Shown here piece after piece: positions 15,601 through 24,228 of a stretch of 64,000 nucleotides of DNA. The stretch comes from Amorphoplanes friuliensis DSM 7358 (lineage in GTDB: Bacteria; Actinomycetota; Actinomycetes; Mycobacteriales; Micromonosporaceae): contig NC_022657.1 in NCBI RefSeq assembly GCF_000494755.1, positions 1,583,501 through 1,647,500 on the forward strand, given 5' to 3'. The notes under the pieces were generated by a model. It did no database searches. It saw only the letters and a program-made list of their open reading frames with translations, and was not told where the DNA came from. A program made the translations under genes and the position numbers. The stretch's first letter is position 1. Every line of letters starts with the position of its first letter.

Positions 15601-17124
15601 GTGCAGTTCATAGACCTGGCCGCCACCTCCGCGGCCGTCGCCGCCACCGCCGGGCGTAAGGCCAAGATCGACCTGCTGGCTGATGCGTTGAGGCGGCTCG
15701 AGCGCGACGAGATTGCTCCTGGTTCGGCTTACCTGGCGGGGGAGTTGCGGCAGCGGCAGACCGGTGTCGGTTATGCCAGCCTGCGGGACCGACCCGCGCC
15801 GGCCGCCGAGCCCAGCCTCACCGTCGCCGAGGTCGACGCCAAGATTGCCGCCATCTCGGTGGTGGCGGGCACTGGTTCGCAGGCGCGGCGTCGGGAGCTC
15901 GTGGTCGATCTTTTCGGGCGGGCCACCGACGCCGAGCAGCGACTCCTTGTCGGGCTGTTCAGTGGGGAGTTGCGTCAGGGCGCCCAGGCCGGGCTGCTGG
16001 CCGACGCCATTGCGCGGGCGGCGGAGGTTCCGGCGACGGCGGTGCGGCGGGCGCTGCTGCTTTCCGGTGATCTCAAGCAGGTCGCTGTGGCCGCGTTGAG
16101 CGGGGGTGCGGTTGCGCTGAGCGAGTTCAGCCTGCGGGTCGGGACACCTTTGACGCCGATGCTGGCGAGCAGCGCTCCGGATGTGGCGGCGGCCTTGCTG
16201 GCTACCGGGGCGCCCGCAACGGTTGATGTGAAGCTGGATGGCATTCGGATTCAGGTGCATCGGTCCGGGGACGAGGTTGCTGTTTTCACCCGGAGTCTGG
16301 ATGACATCACGCCGCGGTTGCCGGAGGTGGTGGCGGCGGTGCGGGCGTTGCCGGGGCGGGAGTTCGTGCTCGACGGGGAGGCCATGGCGCTGGACGCGCG
16401 GGGGCGGCCGCGGCCTTTTCAGGAGACGTCGAGCCGGGCCGCCACGCAGGGCGGCAAGGCCGGGCCGGCGCTCGTTCCGTACTTCTTCGATCTTCTGCAT
16501 CTGGACGGCACCGACCTGCTCGACGAGCCCGGGCGGGTGCGCTGGGCGGCTCTCGCCGACGCGTTGCCCGGCAGCCTGATTGTCGGGCGGCGGACCGTCG
16601 AGACCGAGGAGGAGGCTGCGGCCGCCTTTGCTTCCGCGCTCGCCGCCGGTCAGGAGGGGGTGGTGATCAAAGCGCAGGAGGCGCCGTACGACGTGGGGCG
16701 GCGGGGTGCTGCCTGGGTCAAGGTCAAGCCCCGGCACACGCTCGACCTGGTTGTTCTGGCCGTGGAGTGGGGGCACGGCCGGCGCAAGGGGTGGCTGTCC
16801 AACCTGCACCTGGGCGCGCGTGACCCGCGTACGGGCGGGTTTGTGATGCTCGGGAAGACGTTCAAGGGTCTCACCGACGAGTTGCTGCGCTGGCAGACCG
16901 AGCGGTTCAAGGAGCTGGCCGTCGACGATTCGGGGTGGGTGGTCACCGTGCGGCCCGAGCAGGTGGTGGAGATCGCCTTCGACGGGGTGCAGACCTCACC
17001 GCGATACCCGGGAGGGGTGGCTCTGCGGTTTGCGCGAGTGCTGCGTTACCGCGATGACAAGCGTGCGGAGGAGGCGGACACCATCGACATGGTCAAGGCG
17101 ATCGGATCACCGAGCTCAGAGTGA
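15601..17124 (+). CDS. ligB: ATP-dependent DNA ligase
   Basis: 507 residues from GTG 15601 (an in-frame ATG at 15592 is an alternative). The catalytic lysine K211 lies in VDVKLDGIRIQVHR (motif I). Further motifs are VLDGEAMALD (III), GQEGVVIKAQ (IV) and WVKVKPRHTLDLVVLA (V). The N-terminal 200 residues form the helical DNA-binding domain typical of LigB-type ligases, and the C-terminus is an OB fold. It seals nicks using ATP and is non-essential beside NAD-dependent LigA in related bacteria; a repair role is likely. Confidence 0.92.
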   Translation: MQFIDLAATSAAVAATAGRKAKIDLLADALRRLERDEIAPGSAYLAGELRQRQTGVGYASLRDRPAPAAEPSLTVAEVDAKIAAISVVAGTGSQARRRELVVDLFGRATDAEQRLLVGLFSGELRQGAQAGLLADAIARAAEVPATAVRRALLLSGDLKQVAVAALSGGAVALSEFSLRVGTPLTPMLASSAPDVAAALLATGAPATVDVKLDGIRIQVHRSGDEVAVFTRSLDDITPRLPEVVAAVRALPGREFVLDGEAMALDARGRPRPFQETSSRAATQGGKAGPALVPYFFDLLHLDGTDLLDEPGRVRWAALADALPGSLIVGRRTVETEEEAAAAFASALAAGQEGVVIKAQEAPYDVGRRGAAWVKVKPRHTLDLVVLAVEWGHGRRKGWLSNLHLGARDPRTGGFVMLGKTFKGLTDELLRWQTERFKELAVDDSGWVVTVRPEQVVEIAFDGVQTSPRYPGGVALRFARVLRYRDDKRAEEADTIDMVKAIGSPSSE

Positions 17125-17550
17125 CGCCAGCGACCTGACGTAGTTGACCTGCTGGTGCACGTAGGTGACCTGCGACTGGTCCGTGACCGGGATCCGCGCG
17201 ACGTACTGGCGGGTGCCGTTGGTCACTGTCACCTGGACCGTGCCGCGGGGGATGGTCACTTTGACCAGCAGGAACAGCAGGCTGAAAATCGTCAGGACGC
17301 AGAAGCCGACGACCGCGGCGACGATCGCCCACGTCGGGATCTTCTGCTCGCTGTGCCAGTAGTCGTTGACCGTCCACGTCGAGCCGGCGAGCGGGATGTC
17401 ACCGGCCGGGGTGTGCACCACGGTGGACGTCACACCCATGTCGCCGATCTGGACGATCACCGGGCCGGGCGCCACCGGCTCGAGCGGGACGGGCACGGCG
17501 GGTGCCGGCACGCTCCACGGGTCACTCGCGGTCGGGTCCGGGAAGGTCAC
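17116..17550 (-). CDS. hypothetical protein with one membrane segment
   Basis: 144 residues from GTG 17550. The N-terminal 60 residues are Pro/Val rich. One transmembrane helix follows at about residues 70-95 (WAIVAAVVGFCVLTIFSLLF), then a short domain ending VTYVHQQVNYVRSLASL. The GTG was chosen because the longer upstream frame overlaps SURF1; no clear ribosome site is seen. It overlaps the 3' end of the ligase gene by nine bases in convergent orientation. Family not recognised. Confidence 0.65.
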   Translation of the reverse strand: MTFPDPTASDPWSVPAPAVPVPLEPVAPGPVIVQIGDMGVTSTVVHTPAGDIPLAGSTWTVNDYWHSEQKIPTWAIVAAVVGFCVLTIFSLLFLLVKVTIPRGTVQVTVTNGTRQYVARIPVTDQSQVTYVHQQVNYVRSLASL

Positions 17551-17560
17551 CCGGCAAACT

Positions 17561-18379
17561 TTAGTCCGGCTGCCGGGCGCTGGGAACGGTCGCCAGGCGC
17601 TGGTCCGCCGCGTCGACCCGGTCCACCCGCTTCTTCGGCGTGTCACCGTTCGCTTCCTTGCGGGCCTGCCACCCGTACGCGAGCAGGGCCATGACCGCGA
17701 ACAGCCACCACTGGACGGCGTAACCGCCGTTCTGCCACGAGTCCTCGTGGTCGATCGGGATCGGCTCGAAGCCCGGCGCGGGATCACTGTGCAGCACGTA
17801 CGCGCCGTACACGGGGAAGGGCAGCTCTTTTGCCAGCTTGGGGATCGCGATCCTGCGGGTGTCGATGCGCCCGTCGCGGCGTTCGAGCGGGGCCGGACGG
17901 CTCTCGGACAGGTGAACCTGGCCGACCACTGTGACCTCGCCCGCAGGCGGCGCGGAGGCGACGGGCGCCGAGGTGGCGTCACCGTTCGCCGACGGAACCC
18001 AGCCGCGGTCGACCAGCACGGCGGTGCCGTCGGGCAGCAGCAGCGGCGTCACGATCTCGAAGCCGACCGAGCCGTCGACCGTACGGCCGCGCGCCTGGAT
18101 CTCGTTCGTGGCGTCGTACCGTCCGGTGACCGTGACCTTGGTCCAGGCCGCGTCCTCACCGGGAGATGCACCGGGCGTGCCGGCTGCAGCGGGCCTGGCC
18201 AGGACGGACGTCAGCGGAACAGCGGGAGTGGAGTCGGCCGCGTCGATGCGCGCGTTGATCGCGCTGCGTTCCTCGTAACGGTGGAGTTGCCAGTTGCCCA
18301 GGAACACCATGACCACGGACGCGGCGATGGTCACAACCGCGCCGGCCAGCCAGCGGGGCGTGAGCAGGAACCGGTACAC
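17561..18379 (-). CDS. SURF1 family cytochrome oxidase assembly protein
   Basis: 272 residues. Two membrane helices bracket the protein: an N-terminal one (LAGAVVTIAASVVMVFLG followed by NWQLHRYEER, the SURF1 signature) and a C-terminal one (YAVQWWLFAVMALLAYGW). Between them are RYDATNEIQARGRTVDG and VLVDRGWVPSA, both typical of SURF1. The family helps insert cofactors or assemble aa3-type cytochrome c oxidase in the cytoplasmic membrane. The downstream membrane gene at 17116 follows after ten bases and may be co-transcribed. Confidence 0.9.
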   Translation of the reverse strand: MYRFLLTPRWLAGAVVTIAASVVMVFLGNWQLHRYEERSAINARIDAADSTPAVPLTSVLARPAAAGTPGASPGEDAAWTKVTVTGRYDATNEIQARGRTVDGSVGFEIVTPLLLPDGTAVLVDRGWVPSANGDATSAPVASAPPAGEVTVVGQVHLSESRPAPLERRDGRIDTRRIAIPKLAKELPFPVYGAYVLHSDPAPGFEPIPIDHEDSWQNGGYAVQWWLFAVMALLAYGWQARKEANGDTPKKRVDRVDAADQRLATVPSARQPD

Positions 18380-18489
18380 GATCTGAGGCTACCCGGCTCC
18401 CGTCGGCCGCTCGCGCCTGGCGGGTAGGGTGCGATGTCCGGCGGTCAACATCATGTCGCCGGGCCTGGCCGTATCCCCGAGGAGCCCTG

Positions 18490-20091
18490 ATGTCCGCCCA
18501 CGCGCGCCTGGTGGTGAGCGCACCCTCGTCGGGACACGGGAAGACCGCGATCGCGGTCGGACTGCTCGCCGCCTGCAATGCGCGGGGTGTGCCGGCCGCC
18601 GGTTTCAAAGTCGGCCCCGATCACACCGACGCTGCCTACCTCGGCCTGGCCGCGGGCCGTCCGGGCCGCAACCTCGACCCGCGCCTGGTCGGCGCGCAGC
18701 GCATCGCTCCACTCTTCGCCCACGGCGCGGCCGGATCGCAGGTCGCGGTCATCGAAGGCGCCATGGGCCTGTTCGACAGCCTGACCGGACAACCCGAGAT
18801 CGACGGTACGGCCGCAGTGGCCGCAGCCCTCCGCGCCCCGGTGGTCCTCGTCGTCGACGTGGCCGCGATGGGGCATTCGCTGGCGGCGCTCGTGCACGGC
18901 TTCCGGATGTTCGACGAGATGGTGCACCTCGGCGGCGTCATCCTGAACCGTGTCGCCTCGCCCCGCCACGAGGAGATGCTCCGGACCGCCCTCGACGACA
19001 TCGGCATGCCGGTGCTGGGCGCCCTCCGCCGGGGTGATCTGCCGGCTGTTCTGCCTGCTCGCGCCCAGGGTCCCGTCCCGGTCGCGCATCGCACCGTCGA
19101 GGCCGTCCGCGCTGTCCGCCGCCTCGGCGAGGCCGTTGCGAGCTCCCTCGACATCGACCGGGTGCTAGCCCTCGCCGAGGGTGCGCCGCCCCTGCCGGGC
19201 CAGGCCTGGTCGCCGCTGGACGCGCTCGCCGAGGCGTCCGGGGAGCCGCCGGTGCCGCCCGAGAACCGCCCGGTGATTGCGCTGGCCGGTGGGCCCGGCG
19301 CCCCTTACACGTACGTGGAAACGGTTGAGCTTCTGACCGCCGCCGGCGCTGAGGTCGCGATCGTCGACCCGCTGCGCGACGAGACCCTCCCGGCCGGTAC
19401 GCGGGCACTGATGATCGGCGCCGCACTGCCCGAGGGGTACGCGGAGGAGCTCTCGGCGAACCGCCGCCTGTGCGCCGCGGTGTCCCAGCTCGCCCACGAG
19501 GGTCGCCCGATCATCGCCGAGGGTGTGGGCCTGCCCTGGCTGGGACGCGACTTCGACGGCCGGCCGATGTGCGGTGTGCTCGACGCGTCCGCGCAGACGG
19601 CCGCGCAGACGATCGCCGGCTATCGGGAAGCGACCGCCCCGGCGACGTCGCCGCTGGCCCCGGCCGGTGCACGGATCACGGGTTACAAGCAGCACCGCGC
19701 CATCGTCACCCCCCGTGCTGGTCAGGTGCCGGCCTGGACCTGGTCAGGCGGCAACCCGGAGGGTTTCGTCTGGCGGCAGGTTCACGCCTCGCAGCTCGGC
19801 CTGCACTGGGCGGGCGCACCGGAGATCGCCCGGCGGCTCGTCGCGGCAGCGCTCGCGCCCCTCCCGGGAGCGGCGCCGAGAGCGGCCGCGACAGGAGCGG
19901 CGGCGCCGAGGGCGGTCGCGTCGGCAGCGTCAGCGCCGCGAGTGGTCGCGCCGGGAGCAGCGGTGTCGAGCGCAGTGGCGCAGGGAACCGTGACGCTGGG
20001 AACGGTGACGCCGGCAGCGGTGACGCCGCCCGACGACGACCCGGGCGAGCAGACTCTCTCCCTCTCCGCGATCACGCCTCCGTCCGCCTGA
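18490..20091 (+). CDS. cbiA: cobyrinate a,c-diamide synthase homologue lacking the glutaminase cysteine
   Basis: 533 residues. The N-terminal ATP domain has the P-loop SSGHGKTAIAVG, then FKVGPDHTDAAYLGLAAG and EGAMGLFDS, all diagnostic of CobB/CbiA. The C-terminal glutaminase-like domain reads RPIIAEGVGLPWLG where active enzymes have AEC(G/A)GL, so the nucleophile cysteine is replaced by glycine. Other family residues (KQHRAIVTP, EGFVWRQVHASQLGLHWAG) are kept. A 75-residue Ala/Val/Pro-rich tail with repeated PRAVA-like units follows, unusual for the family. A GAGGAG site precedes ATG 18490. It should amidate carboxylates a and c of cobyrinic acid, perhaps using free ammonia. Confidence 0.88.
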   Translation: MSAHARLVVSAPSSGHGKTAIAVGLLAACNARGVPAAGFKVGPDHTDAAYLGLAAGRPGRNLDPRLVGAQRIAPLFAHGAAGSQVAVIEGAMGLFDSLTGQPEIDGTAAVAAALRAPVVLVVDVAAMGHSLAALVHGFRMFDEMVHLGGVILNRVASPRHEEMLRTALDDIGMPVLGALRRGDLPAVLPARAQGPVPVAHRTVEAVRAVRRLGEAVASSLDIDRVLALAEGAPPLPGQAWSPLDALAEASGEPPVPPENRPVIALAGGPGAPYTYVETVELLTAAGAEVAIVDPLRDETLPAGTRALMIGAALPEGYAEELSANRRLCAAVSQLAHEGRPIIAEGVGLPWLGRDFDGRPMCGVLDASAQTAAQTIAGYREATAPATSPLAPAGARITGYKQHRAIVTPRAGQVPAWTWSGGNPEGFVWRQVHASQLGLHWAGAPEIARRLVAAALAPLPGAAPRAAATGAAAPRAVASAASAPRVVAPGAAVSSAVAQGTVTLGTVTPAAVTPPDDDPGEQTLSLSAITPPSA

Positions 20092-20156
20092 CGCTCCCGG
20101 CAATTGTCGGACCCCACCCGTACGGTGAGGGGGTTCGCAAGGAAGGGAGCACCACC

Positions 20157-20744
20157 GTGGCCGATCGAGTCCCCCTGGATTTTGCCCCGCCGGTCCGTCA
20201 GGTCTCGTCGCTGTTGCTGGGCGTCACCGACGAGCACCTGAGCAGGCCGACACCCTGTCCCGACTGGAAGGTCGGTGACCTGCTCGACCACCTGATCGGC
20301 CTCGGCTGGGCGTTCACACAGACGGCCAGGAAGGCGGATCCGCCCGAGGCCGACGGCCCGCCACCGGAGCCGTCGGCGGCCAACCTCTCGCCCGACTGGC
20401 GCAGCCGGCTCCCGATGGTTCTCGAAGAGCTGGTTCTGGCCTGGCAGGACCCCGCGGCCTGGGAGGGCACGGCCAAGGCGGGCGGTGTCACGATGCCGGC
20501 GGCCGCGATGGGTCTCGTCGCGGTCAACGAGGTGACCATGCACGGCTGGGATCTCGCCCGGGCGACCGGTCAGGAGTATGCGACGGATCCCCGGATCCTG
20601 GAGCAGCTGATCGAGTTCCTGTCGCAGGGCCCCAAGGAGGGCTCGCCGGGCCTGTTCGGACCGGTCGTGGAGATCGGCGACGAGGCCGACCTCCTGGACC
20701 AAGCGGTCAGCCTGGCCGGCCGCGATCCGAACTGGCGCCCCTAG
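20157..20744 (+). CDS. TIGR03086 family (mycothiol-dependent maleylpyruvate isomerase-like) protein
   Basis: 195 residues from GTG 20157, preceded by a strong AAGGAAGGGAG site. The N-terminal helical bundle has PCPDWKVGDLLDHLIGLGWAF, the metal-binding-type histidine region of the DinB/MDMPI superfamily. NEVTMHGWDLARATGQ supplies the second histidine, matching the TIGR03086 actinobacterial family. Members probably act on small thiol-linked substrates, but individual functions are mostly unknown. It is monocistronic between cbiA and the PBP gene. Confidence 0.85.
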   Translation: MADRVPLDFAPPVRQVSSLLLGVTDEHLSRPTPCPDWKVGDLLDHLIGLGWAFTQTARKADPPEADGPPPEPSAANLSPDWRSRLPMVLEELVLAWQDPAAWEGTAKAGGVTMPAAAMGLVAVNEVTMHGWDLARATGQEYATDPRILEQLIEFLSQGPKEGSPGLFGPVVEIGDEADLLDQAVSLAGRDPNWRP

Positions 20745-20832
20745 ACGCCCACAACCCCGGGCCGGCCGCGACCCGGACCGGAACCCTGGGCGGCCATGAT
20801 CCGGCGCCCCTGAGCGGCCGGCCAGCCCCAGC

Positions 20833-23001
20833 TCAGTCGCCGTAGACCATTTCCTTCGGCGGGGGGTTGAACTTCGCCTTGGGCTTGCCCTTCAGCGCGT
20901 CCTTGAGCGTCTCGGCGACCGTGAACTTGGAGATCGTGCCGCGGCTGGTGCCGACGGTGTTCTCCGGGTTGTCGGGGTCCGCGACAAAGGCCGCCGCGGC
21001 CAGCTGCGGTGTGAATCCACAGAACCACGCGCTGCGGTTGCTGTCGGTCGTTCCGCTCTTGCCGGCGACCGGCCGGTTCAGCACCGCGTGGACCATCGGT
21101 GAGGTCTCCCAGCCGCCGCAGCTGCCCTTCGACGCGCCGTAACCGGTGACGCAGCGGGCCGCGTCGGTGGCGGCCTGGGCGACCTCCGGGCGCAGGGCCT
21201 GGTGGCAGCGGGGACCGGCGACCTTCTTGCCCTTGAACTCGAGGGATTCGCCGTCACGGGTGTTGATCATGCGGACGGGGATCGGCTCGCAGTACTTGCC
21301 CTCGGCGCCGAGGGTGGCGAAGACGTTGGCCATCTCGATCGGGGTGGCGTCGCTGACCCCGAGCGTGAAGGCGCCCCAGCCGTCGGCGTGGTCGGGGCCG
21401 GCGAGGGTGCGGTCGATCTCCGTACGCCACTTCAGGCCGAGCTTCTCCGCCATGCGGACGGCCTTCTCGGCGCCGACCTTCTGCTCGAGCTGCACGAAGT
21501 ACGTGTTCACCGACTTGCCGAAGCCGCTCCACATGGTCTGGCGGCCGCTCATCGAGGCGCTGGAGTTCTTCGGGCACCAGTGCACACCGCAGGTCGCCGG
21601 GCCGGGCGCGGTGATGTATTTCGAGACGTAGCGCTGCGGCGCGTTGAAGGCCGTGTCGAGTGGCATGCCCTCCTCCAGGGCGGCCAGCATCGTGAAGATC
21701 TTGAAGGTCGAGCCGGCCTGGTAACCCGCCATGTCACCCCCGCCGAGCAGCGGGTTCACGGTGTTCGGGTAGTTGCCCTTGAAGTCGTCACGCTTGCGGC
21801 GGTCGCTGTGCTCGCCGTTCTTCTTCTGGTTCAGCGAGTACTTGCGGTTGACGGCCATCGCCTTGATGCGGCCGGTGCCCGGCTCGATGACAACCTCGCC
21901 GTGGGCGTAGACGCTCTTCTTCTTCTCTTTGTCGAGGATGTGCTTCATCGCCGAACCCTGGATCTTCGGGTCGATGGTGGTGACGACCTTGTAACCGCCG
22001 CGGCGGAGGTTCTCCATGCGCTCCTGGGACGTCTTGCCGAACGCCGGCTGCTCCATCCACCAGTTGCGCAGGTAGTCGCAGAAGAAGCCCCAGTCGTTGC
22101 GCTTCTTCGGTACGGACACACAGTCGTTCGGCGGGGTGGTCAGCTTCAGCTTGATCTTCGACTTCTTGGCCGGCGCCGCCTGTGCCGGGGTGATCGATCC
22201 GATCTTCAGCATCTGGTCGATGACGTAGTTCCGGCGCTCGGTCGCCGCCGACTGGTCGTTCGTCGCCGGGTCGTACGCGGACGGTGCTTTGACCAGGCCC
22301 GCGAGCAGCGCCGCCTCGGTCAGCGACAGGTCCTTCGGCTTCTTGGAGAAGAACACCTCGGCGGCGGCGAAGATCCCGTACGCGCGGTGCCCGAAGTACG
22401 CGGAGTTGAGGTAGCGCTCGAGGATCTCGTCCTTGGAGATGCGTTTCTCCAGTTCGATCGCCAGCCGCATCTCGCGCAGTTTGCGGGCGGTGGTCTGCTC
22501 GGTCGCCTCGAGGGCCTGCTTCGGGGTCCGGGCGCCGTCGCGCAGCGCCATCCGGACGTACTGCATCGTCAGCGTCGAGGCGCCCTGGGAGACGCCGCCG
22601 GCCTGCTGGTTCGCGACGAACGCGCGGGCCACACCCTTGGCGTCGACGCCGTTGTGCTCGTAGAACCGGGTGTCCTCGGACGCCACGATCGCCTTGATGA
22701 TGTACGGCGACATCTCGCCGATGCCGGTCGGCTTGCGGTGCTCCTCGTAGAAGGTCGTGAGCAGCGTCTTGCCGTCGTTCGCGTAGACGTAGGTGGTCTG
22801 GGCCGAGGGCACCTCGATGAGTTCCTCGGGCATGCTCTGCAGCGCGTCGGCGCCGCTCTTCGCGCCGGCGCCGGCCAGCGCCACCAGCGGGAAGACCAGT
22901 CCGGCGACCACGATCCCCGCGATCAGCCCGGCCCGGACGAGGGGGGCGATCCGTCCAGCTTTGGCGAGTCCGGTCTTCGTCACCCTTCGAAGGTATGACA
23001 A
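20833..23001 (-). CDS. class A penicillin-binding protein (bifunctional transglycosylase/transpeptidase)
   Basis: 722 residues. An N-terminal membrane anchor lies at about residues 23-46. The GT51 glycosyltransferase domain has EDTRFYEHNGVDAKGVARAF (catalytic E) and GASTLTMQYVR. The transpeptidase domain carries the three penicillin-binding motifs: STFK in YQAGSTFKIFT, SVN in GKSVNTYF, and KSGTT in VAGKSGTTDSN. It polymerises and crosslinks peptidoglycan outside the membrane. Length is typical of PonA1-like enzymes without the long PASTA tail. It diverges from the cobC gene with only about 55 bases between them. Confidence 0.95.
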   Translation of the reverse strand: MSYLRRVTKTGLAKAGRIAPLVRAGLIAGIVVAGLVFPLVALAGAGAKSGADALQSMPEELIEVPSAQTTYVYANDGKTLLTTFYEEHRKPTGIGEMSPYIIKAIVASEDTRFYEHNGVDAKGVARAFVANQQAGGVSQGASTLTMQYVRMALRDGARTPKQALEATEQTTARKLREMRLAIELEKRISKDEILERYLNSAYFGHRAYGIFAAAEVFFSKKPKDLSLTEAALLAGLVKAPSAYDPATNDQSAATERRNYVIDQMLKIGSITPAQAAPAKKSKIKLKLTTPPNDCVSVPKKRNDWGFFCDYLRNWWMEQPAFGKTSQERMENLRRGGYKVVTTIDPKIQGSAMKHILDKEKKKSVYAHGEVVIEPGTGRIKAMAVNRKYSLNQKKNGEHSDRRKRDDFKGNYPNTVNPLLGGGDMAGYQAGSTFKIFTMLAALEEGMPLDTAFNAPQRYVSKYITAPGPATCGVHWCPKNSSASMSGRQTMWSGFGKSVNTYFVQLEQKVGAEKAVRMAEKLGLKWRTEIDRTLAGPDHADGWGAFTLGVSDATPIEMANVFATLGAEGKYCEPIPVRMINTRDGESLEFKGKKVAGPRCHQALRPEVAQAATDAARCVTGYGASKGSCGGWETSPMVHAVLNRPVAGKSGTTDSNRSAWFCGFTPQLAAAAFVADPDNPENTVGTSRGTISKFTVAETLKDALKGKPKAKFNPPPKEMVYGD

Positions 23002-23055
23002 AACTGCTCATGTCCTGACGGAACGGCTGAAGTATTCGAGCGGATCACGTCCGGC

Positions 23056-24228
23056 ATGCTGGGCGCTGTGACCCCTTCCGTGGACCTTCATCCTCACGGT
23101 GACGCCCACCGGAAAACGCCTGCCGGCGACGCGCCCGGGCCAGTCGCCGTTGATCCCGGGCGAGTCGAGGATCAGCCGGATTGGGACCTCGGCCATCACG
23201 GTGATGCGGAGGTCGGGGACGGCCTGATCGACCTGGCCGTCAACGTGCGGCATCAGCCGATGCCGGCCTGGCTGGCCGGGCCCCTCCGGGACTCGCTCGG
23301 CGACCTGGCCGCGTACCCGGATCATCGGAAGGCGACCGCTGCGGTGGCCGGGCGGCACCGCCGGGACCACGACGAGGTTCTGCTCACCGCCGGCGCAGCC
23401 CAGGCGTTCGTGCTGATCGCGCAGGCTCTCCGGGCGGCCAGGCGGCCGGTGGTCGTGCACCCGCAGTTCACCGAGCCGGAGGCGGCGCTGCGCAACGCCG
23501 GCCACACCGTCGATCGTGTGCTCCTGCGCGAGGCCGACGGCTTCCGCCTCGATCCCGCGCTCGTGCCGGACGACGCCGACCTTGTTCTTGTCGGCAACCC
23601 CACCAACCCGACCTCCGTCCTGCACCCGGCCGGCGACATCGCTGCCCTCGCCCGGCCGGGCCGCGTGCTGGTCGTCGACGAGGCCTTCGCCGACACGACG
23701 TTCCGGCCGGGTCACGACGGTGAGCCGGAGTCGCTGGCCGAGCGGCGTGACCTGCCCGGCCTGATCGTGCTGCGCAGCCTGACCAAGACCTGGGGGCTGG
23801 CCGGGCTGCGGATCGGTTACGCGCTCGGACCGGCCGATCTGCTCGCCCGGCTCGCCGCCGCGCAGCCGCTCTGGGCGGTCTCGACGCCCGCCCTGGCCGC
23901 GGCCATCGCCTGCGCGAGCCCGGCCGCCGTCGCCGCCGAACGCGAGATCGCCGCCGAGCTGGCCCGGGAGCGCGCCCACCTGGTCGCCGCCCTGGCCGGC
24001 GTGCCGGACGTCACTGTCCCGGGCGATCCGGCCGCTGCATTTGTCACCCTCCGCGTCCCCGGAGCCGATCAGGTACGCCTGGAGCTGCGCAAACGCGGCT
24101 ACGCGGTACGCCGTGGCGACACCTTCCCGGGGCTGGGCGCCGATTGGCTGCGGATCGCGGTGCGCGACACTGCCACCACAGACGCGTTTGTGGCGACACT
24201 GATGGATGTGCTGAAGGAGCGACAGTGA
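23056..24228 (+). CDS. cobC: PLP-dependent CobC-like aminotransferase/threonine-phosphate decarboxylase
   Basis: 390 residues, fold type I PLP enzyme related to histidinol-phosphate aminotransferase. Motifs include LIDLAVNVRHQP at the entry, LVGNPTNPTSVLHP, VDEAFADTTF with the cofactor-binding aspartate, and the Schiff-base lysine in LRSLTKTWGLAGLRIGYALG. This family (Rv2231c-like) sits with B12 genes and is assigned the L-threonine-O-3-phosphate decarboxylase step that makes aminopropanol phosphate for CobD. The start could be ATG 23056 or GTG 23068. Its stop overlaps cobT by GTGA. Confidence 0.9.
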   Translation: MLGAVTPSVDLHPHGDAHRKTPAGDAPGPVAVDPGRVEDQPDWDLGHHGDAEVGDGLIDLAVNVRHQPMPAWLAGPLRDSLGDLAAYPDHRKATAAVAGRHRRDHDEVLLTAGAAQAFVLIAQALRAARRPVVVHPQFTEPEAALRNAGHTVDRVLLREADGFRLDPALVPDDADLVLVGNPTNPTSVLHPAGDIAALARPGRVLVVDEAFADTTFRPGHDGEPESLAERRDLPGLIVLRSLTKTWGLAGLRIGYALGPADLLARLAAAQPLWAVSTPALAAAIACASPAAVAAEREIAAELARERAHLVAALAGVPDVTVPGDPAAAFVTLRVPGADQVRLELRKRGYAVRRGDTFPGLGADWLRIAVRDTATTDAFVATLMDVLKERQ

